From Myroides odoratus (GTDB taxonomy: Bacteria; Bacteroidota; Bacteroidia; Flavobacteriales; Flavobacteriaceae), in the NCBI RefSeq assembly GCF_001549985.1, contig NZ_LROZ01000003.1:62001-126000 (forward strand): a DNA stretch of 64,000 nt, read 5' to 3'. Under the pieces are notes generated by a model. The model was not told the origin of the DNA. It made no database searches and was given only the letters and a program-made list of their open reading frames with translations. The translations under genes were made by a program, and so were the position numbers. This document shows positions 36,241-47,000 of this stretch, one piece after another; the stretch's first letter is position 1; each line of letters starts with the position of its first letter.

Positions 36241-38085
36241 ATGAAAAAAACCTTACTAATTTTGTTTGTTGTTTGTTTAAATTATTTAGCTATTGCTCAG
36301 GAAACGGAGTTGTCGGGTCTATTTATACGACCTAGTTTACAAGAGGCTAAAAGTAAAGCAACAATGAATTTTAACCCAACGCTGAACTTTGATAAAGATA
36401 GAACCTCTAGAGTTTATCACAATGTTTTGAGCAAGAACTATACTTTATTTTATGTCTATAAAGAAAAGAATATAACCGATAGCGTCGCTGTAGTTAAACG
36501 AGAACTTCCTTTTATAGAAATGCATTTTAATGGTAGAATTTACAAGGCTACTTCGTCATTTTTTTCTGGAGATAAAAAATTCTTTATTCAGGCTAATCAT
36601 CGTTTTAATGGGACGATGGTTAATCATTTTGGTAGTTTTGTACCGTTAAAAGTAGGATCAAAGACTCATGCCAATCTTTTATTTCTTTTTCATCAACCAT
36701 CGATTGAACTATATGAAGTAGTATTCTTTCCTTCAGTATTGTCAGCCTTAGATTATGCAAAAGTACACAGTTATTTAGCAATCAAGTACAGTATTCCTCT
36801 ACCAGAATCTTTTGATTATGTTGATTTTTATGGTCAAGTGGTTTGGAATGCAAAAGAAAATAGCGCTTATAATGCACGTATTATTGGTTTGGGAAGAGCC
36901 GATCAATTTGCTTTAAAACAATATCAATCCAAAGCCTATTTAGATAATCTATTGACAATTGGTTTTAGTGAAACTTTACAAGCTTATGCGAGTGAACATA
37001 CAGCCAAAGAAATAGAGAATAATAGCTATGTTTTACTAGGAGATAACAAGGGGAACTTGACCTTTGAAAAAAAGAATGGACAAGAACAACTGCAGCGAAA
37101 ATGGAAAATAGTCAACCATAAGGTGAATACTGACTTGCATTTATTTTTTCAGCGAAAAGAGATAGAAGGAAACCCAAAAAACAAAACTGAGGTGTCTTAT
37201 GACTACTACGCTAGCCTGTCAGCGAAGGAGAACAACGCTTTGGCGACTTTAGTTCCCCTAGAAGTGAAAAATGATTCGCTTCTACATGCTAGTATTCCTT
37301 TAACTACAGCTCAAAAATATTTGTCTATTATTAGAAAGCAGAAGGTCGATTTTGACTTTACTTATCAAATTAACTGTGATGAAGTTCTGTTTACAGTTAA
37401 TTTGCTTTACGGCAAATTGCCTTTTACTTTAAAAGTAGATTTGGAAGGCGGAATCAAAACACTTACATCTTCTTCAACTACTGCTCAATTTACTTTGCCA
37501 AAAGATTGGGTAGGAAAAGTAAGTTTGTTCTTAGAAGATGCAGCAGGAAATAAAAAAGGAAAAGAATTAGAGACTTTTGATGCTTTTATTTCCCCAGTGA
37601 CCTTAGCGTCTACTTATCTTTTATCCAAAGAGGGAACGTTGACGATTAGCCCTGATTTGGATAATTTATCGAAAAAAACATTAACCTATCGTTGGTATGA
37701 TGCACAACATCAGTTAATCACATCCCAACAAACGCTTACTTTAAAAGAAACTGGAAATTACACCTTAGAAGTTAAGGATCAAGAGAACACTTATTGTTCA
37801 AGCTTTAACGTATTGAAAGCGGCAGATGAAAAGATAACACACCAAATAGGTCTTTATCCTAATCCAGTTGAAAAATTAGAAGAATTTGTGGTCTATATTC
37901 CTTTAGATAAAATCCAAGATGCGGAAGTTTTAGTGTATACCAATAAAGGACAGTTACTCGATTATAAAATGTATCGAAATACTCCTCAAATTTTGTATAA
38001 ACATGCCATAGCAACGACAGGAATGTATATGATTGTTGTAAAAACAGGCGAGCAAAAACAGTTTTATCGTTTAATGGTAAAGTAA
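36241..38085 (+). CDS. T9SS-tailed surface/secreted protein upstream of the Rhs toxin
   Basis: A 614-residue protein with a Sec signal (MKKTLLILFVVCLNYLAIAQ). The middle (about 175-245) has VHSYLAIKYSIPLP...VVWNAKENSAYNARIIGLGRADQFALKQYQSK (abridged). This block recurs in Bacteroidota LamG-like surface proteins. The last 75 residues (from about 538, IGLYPNPVEKLEEF, ending QFYRLMVK) form a type A T9SS C-terminal sorting domain. It starts the two-gene unit with the giant Rhs gene 7 bp downstream. A role in presenting or delivering the Rhs protein is inference; alternatively it is an independent adhesin. Confidence 0.8.
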   Translation: MKKTLLILFVVCLNYLAIAQETELSGLFIRPSLQEAKSKATMNFNPTLNFDKDRTSRVYHNVLSKNYTLFYVYKEKNITDSVAVVKRELPFIEMHFNGRIYKATSSFFSGDKKFFIQANHRFNGTMVNHFGSFVPLKVGSKTHANLLFLFHQPSIELYEVVFFPSVLSALDYAKVHSYLAIKYSIPLPESFDYVDFYGQVVWNAKENSAYNARIIGLGRADQFALKQYQSKAYLDNLLTIGFSETLQAYASEHTAKEIENNSYVLLGDNKGNLTFEKKNGQEQLQRKWKIVNHKVNTDLHLFFQRKEIEGNPKNKTEVSYDYYASLSAKENNALATLVPLEVKNDSLLHASIPLTTAQKYLSIIRKQKVDFDFTYQINCDEVLFTVNLLYGKLPFTLKVDLEGGIKTLTSSSTTAQFTLPKDWVGKVSLFLEDAAGNKKGKELETFDAFISPVTLASTYLLSKEGTLTISPDLDNLSKKTLTYRWYDAQHQLITSQQTLTLKETGNYTLEVKDQENTYCSSFNVLKAADEKITHQIGLYPNPVEKLEEFVVYIPLDKIQDAEVLVYTNKGQLLDYKMYRNTPQILYKHAIATTGMYMIVVKTGEQKQFYRLMVK

Positions 38086-38092
38086 AAGTAAC

Positions 38093-41000
38093 ATGACAAC
38101 TAAGAGAAAATTTAATATATACAATATGGCATTGTTTAGAATACTATTGCTGTCTTTTTTCTATTCAACAGTAGTTTATCCTATACAAACATATGCAGGA
38201 ACACTTGCTTTGATCGATTTTAAAATAGCGCAATCCGCTTCTTTTTTCGGGGAGCTAGATGCTATTGAATCAGAGGAGGATTATTTGGAACCCTTTTTAG
38301 AAGAGAGTATAAAACAAGAGGAGGAATCTCCTGTTTATACTGTTTCGAATACAGAGCAAACTAGTCTAGCAAATGAAGAAGAAACTTCTGTTTTTGCTCA
38401 AATTTATGAGGCAGATTTAGAATATGGTATTATTGGAAGTCAATATGGAGAAAGTGATGATCCTTTGGATAACTTTTTTGATATTTTGATTCAGGAACCA
38501 ATAGATTTTCGTAAATCCTATTACTTAGAGTATGTGGTAAAAGGAGTAAACAGTTTATCCTCTTTAGCGAGAAGTATTAATGGAAATCCAGCTTTAGGAA
38601 ATAACTTGGTTCGCTATTCCCAAGAGGAAGAGGTAATAAAAGAGCGTATAAATCCCATTTTACTGAAAAAGGGAAATAATCGAATATTCTTTAATGTCAA
38701 CAATAGTAGCGGAGTTGAGACCTTTGTAAGTCAAGTAAAAATACTACAAGAAGAGGGGAACAGCAAACTGGAGACTTTAGTCTTGACAGATGTCCAGCAA
38801 ACAACAGAAGGAGGTTTGTACCTAAGAGGTTTTGTGGCATCTAATCAACCAGCCACTTTGCGTTATAAAATGAATGCTATTCCCTTAGATGGCAAAAAAG
38901 AATTTGAAACCATTTTAGATTTTAACCCAAAAGAAATGTCTTATTTGGTTTATCAAGATGCTGAGACTGGTTTGCAACAAATCGATCTTACTCCTTGGTT
39001 GAAAAAGACAACTCTGCTTAGTCAGGTACAGCATGAGGTTACTTTGCCTAATAAGAGTGAACGATTTCCAATTATACATCATCAAGAAAATCACATTGAA
39101 GTTTCAGGAGCGGCGATTCAGTTTCCAGAAGAAGCAATAGGAAGTGCTATTACTGAAATTCAAGTGGAGAAATTGAGAAAAATCGATCTTGCCCCACAAG
39201 GAGCAGGTATTGTTAATATTACTAAAGATCAACAAGGTTATCGCTTTTTACCCGATGGATCTACTTTTGAAAAAGAAGGGCTAATCTCTATTGAATTTGA
39301 TGAAAATTTAGTGCCTAATGAGACTAAACACGAAGATATTCATATTTTTTATTTTGATGAGTCTAGTAAGAAATGGGTAGCCATTTCCAAAGATCAAGTG
39401 ATAGCGGAACAAAATAAAGTTAGTGGATTTACGGACCATTTTACAGATTATATCGCAGGGGTTATTCAAATGCCAGAGAGTCCAGATTATTCAGGATTTA
39501 CTCCTACAGGAGCAAGGAATTTGCCAGCGGCTAAGCCTACAGATAAAATCAACTTTGTTGAAATGCCTGAAGTGAGCAATACTGGAGATGCAAATGTGAG
39601 TTATCCTATAGAAATACCTGCAGGAAGAAAGGGAATGCAACCGAATTTGTCTTTGAGTTATTCCAGTGGTTCAAGTAGTAGTGGTTGGGTTGGATTAGGT
39701 TGGGACCTAAATGTTCCTTCCATTGAAGTGAATACCACTTGGGGAGCGGCAATTTATGATCCTTCACAGGAATCGGAGCTCTATAGTATGGGAGGAGAAG
39801 ATATCGTTTTACTAAATAATGGGGTGGAATATGCTCCAAATTTAGATAATAGAATTGGAAGAGTCGCTAATGCTACTTTTGCTCCTCGTATTGAGGGAAG
39901 TTTTAGCAAAATTGAACGATTGGGTTCATCTCCTTCTACTTATTCATGGGTTGTTACAACCAAAGCAGGTGTTAAATACTATTACGGTAGTGTTGCCCAA
40001 GCTCGATTAACAACAGGTTCAGGTACACAAGGAAATATTGCCAAGTGGATGTTGAATAAAATGGAGGATTTAAATGGAAACTATGTAGAATACGAATACG
40101 AATTAAAGAATTTTTCAGCAGGAAGCTTAGCTGGCGGAAAACAAGTGTATTTAAAAACGATTTTGTACACGAAGCATGCCAATAATTCAGCAAATAATGG
40201 GTATAAAGTTGTTTTTAATCGAACTAACTCAGTAGCAGGCTCAGCACGTGAAGATAAAACGTTTTCTGTGCGAAGAGGAGTGAAAGAAGTAGAGGATGAC
40301 TTGCTGTCAGAGATTGTTATAAATAAGGTACAAAGTGGAAATGAAACCCAAATTCGAAAGTATGTATTAGGATATAAAAAGGGTGCTTTTGGGAAAACTT
40401 TATTAAATAAAGTAACCCAAATGTATAATAATATAACCTTCCATACGCATGAATTTGAATATCATAATGAAATTGCGAGTGGAGGAATATTTGCTCCAAG
40501 AGCAAGGGTGCAATCATATACTGATTTTTCAGGTGTATTTAATAAATTGAAGGTTTCTGCTTCTGCTATTGGAGGAGGAAAAGGAGAGTATAAAGGAATC
40601 AATGCTGGAATCTATGGCGGTTTTGCTTCGATTTTTAAACCTACTACGCTTTTGTTTATTTCTAGGGCAGGAACATTGGGGGTTACTGGTTTTAGTAGTT
40701 CTTCTAAATCAGAATCTATCATTGCTTTAATGGATATTGATGGAGATGGTTTACCTGATAAAGTATTTAAATCGGGAGATTTTTTATACTATAGAAAAAA
40801 TTTAGGAGGACATTTTAGTGGTCTTAAAAGTCCTATTTTAGGAAGGTCAAATTTTAGTAAATCAAAAACAAAGACATTAGGTGCTGGACTAGAAGTCAAT
40901 TTAATTGCACATGCTTCAGGAACCAAAAGCTGGAGTGAAACTAAAATTCCAACTTATTTAGAGGATGTGAATAACGATGGGCTTGTAGATATCGTAGATA

Positions 41001-44000
41001 ATGGAGATGTGTATTTTAATAGTTTAAGTAATAGAGATCGAATTCCTTTTTTTCACAAAAACAGTTCACGATCTTCTAATCCAATTTTTACAAGTGGAGC
41101 AATTTCAGTTTCTCCTCCTCCTCAGTTGCCAAGTCCTAAAATTCCAACTGCGGATATTGTAAAAATGTGGGAAGCACCGTTTAATGGAACAGTGAATATT
41201 ACAGGTACTATCATATCAACAGGCTCAACGGCTTATTACAGTATTGAGAAAGGAAAGGCAACTCAAACTTCAGATACAAGTTTTTTAAAAAATATTGTGT
41301 CTGTGCCTAGAACGAATACGGCTACTACAGTAAATGCTATTGCTGTTCAAAAAGGAGACCGTATTTTCTTTCGTGTAATTTCGGGTTCTAGTGGAGCAAA
41401 TATAGCTGTTGAGTGGGATCCTAAAGTGACCTATACCACGGCTGCTGATGCCAGTTACGTTGATAGTAATGGGTTTAAACCCTATGATAATCCTTTTTCA
41501 CAAGGGTATGTTATTAGTGGTTTTACACCTATCGAAATTAAAGAAAATGGTACATATAGTATACAAGCAGATGCCTTTGTACTAGATAATAGAGTGAATG
41601 TAGCCAATGCTCCTCTGCTATCCGATGAGGTTCTATTAGTAATTAAGCGATTTAAATTAAATACAACCAATACAGCTTCAACTAATTTATATTTGCCTAT
41701 CCATGCTGGAGCTTTGGTAGATGTATACAAACAGCGAATTAAGTTAAGTGAATTAAATACAATCCCTGCGTTGAACTATCCCTTTACAGTTTCAAATATT
41801 ATAAGTGGTGATGAGAATAGTTTTCAATATATTAAAGCAGAAATTCAGTCTACTTCCAATGTGAATTGGCAGAAAATTAGTTCACTTTGGAATCCAAGAA
41901 TAACAGATTCAGAGGGATATTTAAATAAAGTATTGACTCCAGAAATAACGATATATAATAAAGAATATAGAAAACAAAACTTAGCTTTGACGTTAAGTGG
42001 ACCATCGACTTTCAAAATATCACATAGTATTTCTGTATCTGGATGTAATGGAGATTGTGCACAAGGCTATGTGTATTTCACTGCGAAAAATGGGAAAGGC
42101 GAGGTTTTTAAAGAATCGTCAACTAGCAGTCAATATGTCAAATATCGTTTTAAATATGATGGAGGAGCGTTAAAGAACTTCTCGAAATTTAATAACAATA
42201 CAGGAAATTATGATGTAGTAGGAGGAACTAGTACAGAGACTACGTTTGAATTGTCTTCTACATCTAATTCATTGGCTAACAAGGTGTATTTTGAATGGCA
42301 TAGTGAAAATCCTTTGGTGGCAGAAAAACTGGTAGGAAATGTCAATCAAGCGGTTTTAAAAGTAACTACCGTTCTAGGAGGATCTGGTGCACCAACAGTA
42401 ACGACAAATCCCGTTCCTGCGAATGTTTTTGCTAAACTTGGAAATAATCAATTTGGTCCAATGTATCAAAATTGGGGATTCTTTGGTTATAAAAGTAAGC
42501 AAGAGGTAAACAATAGAACAGAGCCGATTAATCAGAAAGTGATTAGTAATGAAGGAGTTCAGCAAGGTGTAAATCAAGATTCATCGGATTTAAGTGAATC
42601 TGAATTCCGTGAATGTGAAGAAAAAGAAACGTATGAAGAATACATGGCGTGTGTGGAAGAGAAGCGAAATCGCAATGGTACGCCTACCCCAGAAACACCA
42701 CCAAGACTCTATGTATTATACCCAAATAAAGAGTTAGAAAAATGGCAGTTAAATAGTAGAATGTTCATTACATCTTTATTGAGTAGTCCCTATTTAGAGC
42801 GACTTGAAGATGAAGAAGAGCATGATAATGACGATGATGATAGACATTCAAGAGATCGTGGGGTAGATGGTTTAGGTGAAGGATCTGAATCTAGTCACTC
42901 TGCTAAAGGGGTGATAAAATACATGACTAGTGTATCGAAAGGTTTTACTGCTGGGGCAATTGTAGTTTCATACAGTGAAAATAAAGTTACAGGAAAAGCA
43001 ATAAATGATTTTAGAGATATCAATGGAGATGGATATCCGGATATCTTAGGTGATCGCATTCAGTTAACCAACGAAAAAGGAGGATTAACACAGCGTATAA
43101 TAGACAAAAAAGTATTACAGAATTTTGATGCAAAAGGAACCGGTGGAGGTGTTTCAATTGCTAGTGGTACATTACTTGGTTTCATTCAATCCGTAAAAGG
43201 AAAAACCGTTAGCCCAACTACTGCAGTGAAGAGTAGTGGTTCTGCCGCAGGTTTAGGAATCAATAGTTCTTATTTTACTACCGACGATTTTGTGTCTAGT
43301 GATTTAGTGGATTTAAACGGAGATGGTCTACCAGATTACCTTGAAAAAGGAGGAAGAGTAGCTTTAAATTACGGAAGTGAATTTAGAGCAGATAATTCAT
43401 GGGGTATTGCAGACGTAAAAGTATCAGAAACAAAAACCTATTCAGGTGGTGGAGGTGTTAATTTATTTAATGGATCTATTGCCGGTGGCTTCTCTATTTC
43501 AAAGAATATCTCAGAAGATGTAATTTCTTTATTAGACATCAATGGCGATGGTTTACCTGATAAGATTGTAGGAAAAAATACCGTTTATCTCAATACTGGA
43601 ACAGGATTTTCTAGTCAAGCAATTTATCTGCCTGTATCTTCAAGTAAAGAAAATCAAAATATTTCAGGAGGTATAAATGCAAATGTTACCTATTGTATTT
43701 ACTTCTTGGTTCCTTTAGTTTTTACAGGACCTAAAGTTTGTTTTTCTTTAGGAGGCGATATTGGAAAATCGTTAAGTAAAGAAACGGTTCAAATTATGGA
43801 TTTTGATGGGGACGGTTACCCCGATATTTTGGTTTCTGATTCAGAAGGAGATCTTCAGGTCGCTTATTCGAGAATTGGAAAAACTAACTTATTAAAAACG
43901 ATAAAACGACCTTTAGGTGGGGTGATTGAGATTGATTATAGTAATAAGAATCCAAAAGAATCTAAAAAAATAGGGTTAAATTATGCGATGCCTTTTACCA

Positions 44001-47000
44001 AATGGGTGATGACTAAAGCCTCTATTTACGATGGATATGCTGGCGATGGAGAAAATACGATGCGTCGTAGTTATAGCTATTACAAAGGATTTAAAGATCG
44101 TAGAGAACGAAAATTCTTGGGATTTGGAGAAATTGTTACCAACGAATTAGATCGAGCTGGAGAAGTATTCCGCAGTGTAAAAGATGAGTATTTAGTTAAT
44201 GGAGTAACTGAATCAGAAGCGTATGGACCTGGATTAAATCCAATGGTACGTCAATATTACTTTAAAAAAGGCTTATTAGAAAAACAAACGATGTATGACA
44301 AACATGGTCGTATTTATTCTAAAGTGCAAAATGCCTATCAGTTTTATAGAGTAAGTGCAAATAACCAATCAGATTACACCATTGGCTCAAGTCAAATTAG
44401 CTTTAGTGAAAAAGAAAGGTATCTACCTTTATTAAGCAGTGTAATAACTTCGAAATACGAATTTAATGAAACCGAAACTACAGGACAAGAATATCAAACT
44501 CGTGTGTATTTTGATCGTTATGATCGCTATGGTAATGTTTTAAAGTATAGAGATGTAGGGGATAGTCATACCTTAAATGCAGCGGATTTAATTACGGTAA
44601 ATATGACCTATCATTACAATACAGCAAACCATTTAGTTGCTATTCCTAAAACCCACGAAGTAATTTTCCAAGGGCAAAATAGAAAAGTAGAAAGCGAAAT
44701 TGATGCGAAAGGAAATATGATCGGATTTAAAAAGTTTTTAAGTCCTACTCAATCGGTTAAATATCAATTTAGTTATGATGGTTTTGGTAATCTTACGCAA
44801 AAGAAACATCCTGTAATTAATGGAACACAGTATGAGGAAACTATTAGTTATGAAACTATATTTAATTTGTATCCTAATAAAATACTAAATAATCGTGGTG
44901 GTGGTGCTTTGTTAGCATACGTGTATGGATGGGATGTATTATCCTATGTGAAAGTTAATGGATTAGAGGCGGTTAGTTATAGCTATGATTCTTTTGGTCG
45001 AATGAATTTGATTTCAGCAAATCAGATTAATGCGAAGTATCTTTTGCAAAATATATACAACCTTCAGTATAACCCACAACAAAATTTGTATCCATACGTG
45101 CTGACAGAAAAATCCGCGGTAATGGTAGATGCTCAAAGTTCAAGTTATTCGGATGTATATTATCAGTCTAGTTTATTTACGGACGGTCTAGGACGAGTTA
45201 TTCAGGTCAAGCAGCAGCTAGATAAAGATGAAAGCTGTCCAGGTGTTACTACTGGGTATCGTCTTGCAGTAAGTGGGGCAACGCTATATGATGAGTTTGG
45301 TAGAAGTATAAAAACATCCCTGCCATCCGAAGAAGTTAATTGCTCACAAAGTCTGGTTAGTGGATTGACACGTTTCTCTACTCCAATTATGGATGCAGAT
45401 AATTCGATGGAGATGATGTATGATAATGTTGATCGACCTATTTCTGAGTTCGTAAATGGAATTAATGCTCTTACTAAGTATACTTATGGTTTTGGACAAG
45501 ATTGTTCAGGAGTAAAGCGATTTAAAAAAGAAGTAACCTTACCTGAGGGCAATAAATCAATTTCTTACTTTGATGCAAAAGGTAGAAAAACCGCTGTACA
45601 ACAAATCGGTGATAACCAAACCCTATGTACGATTTTTAATTACAATGCATTAGGAGATGTAGTAAATGTTACGGATGCAGAAGGAAAATTAACTTCCTAT
45701 ATTTATAATACAATAGGACAGTTGAAGGAAAAAAATCAAGTAGATAAAGGACAAGTAAAATATACCTATGATGATATTGGACAGGTACTTACATTAGAAA
45801 CAAATAATTTAAGACAAGCTAGTGAAACGATAGCGTATAGTTATGTTAAAGAACAATTAGTTAAAGAAAAATATCCGAATAATACGGTTGATTATTCCTA
45901 TAATAACGATTTACTAACAGAGGTAAAGGATAATGTGATTCAGGATCACTTTACTTACAGTTATTATGGAGATATTAGTAAACAGAAAAGAACGGTGCAA
46001 ACACCAGATGGATATTCTTATTCCTCAGAAGTGTCATTTGTTTATGATTTTTGGGGAAGAATAGGAAGTATTACATATCCTGATGCCGAAAAGGTCATCT
46101 ATCATTATGATCAAGGAGGAATGCTAAAACGCATCGTTAACAATACTAATTTTGATTATGTAAAATCTATTACATACGATCATTATGGCAATCGCAAGAA
46201 AATAAAATATGGAAATGATGTAGAAACAGAATATTTCTACAGTCATCAGAATCGTTTGAGAGGATTAACTTTACGTCGTCCGACCAATGAATTGTTTATG
46301 AATCTATTGATGACCTATGATCACAATAGTAATGTTACTTCAATTAAAAATGCAAGTTCATTACATGCTACTTTGGATATAGGAGGTTTGTCAGAACAGA
46401 ATTATAGTTATGATGGATTTAATCGTTTACAAGCGGCGGCTACGAAATGGGAAGGTAAACGAGAGAAGCATAGCTCTAGTTTAGGAATGAAGTATAATAA
46501 AACGCATGGTATTTCTTCTAAATATCAGAATCACAATGTATTTAATATTTATACAAGCGTATCTGAAAATACAGAAAATCAATACACGGCAGATTATAAA
46601 TATGATGCAAGTAAGCACCAAGTAGCGTCTATTACTTACAATGGAGTAGGACAACAGGGATTGAGTTATTTGCAACATTTAAAATATGACGCCAATGGAA
46701 ATATTTCAAAAACGACTAAAGTAGAAAGAGCTTCTAATCGCACTGTTGATGATAGAAGTTTATATTGGGATGCCAAAGATCAATTACAAGCCGTTGTAGT
46801 TGGGAATCAAGTCTCTTATTACAACTATGATTACACAGGAAATCGAGTTGTCAAGAGTTTAGGACAAAGTCAAAGTTTTGCCATAAATGGTTTATTTAAT
46901 TCAAGGTTGTCTGTAGTAGATAATTATATTTTGTACCCGAATCAGTATATTACGGTAGAGAAATCGGGTAATTATACCAAACATTACTATTCTGGTACCG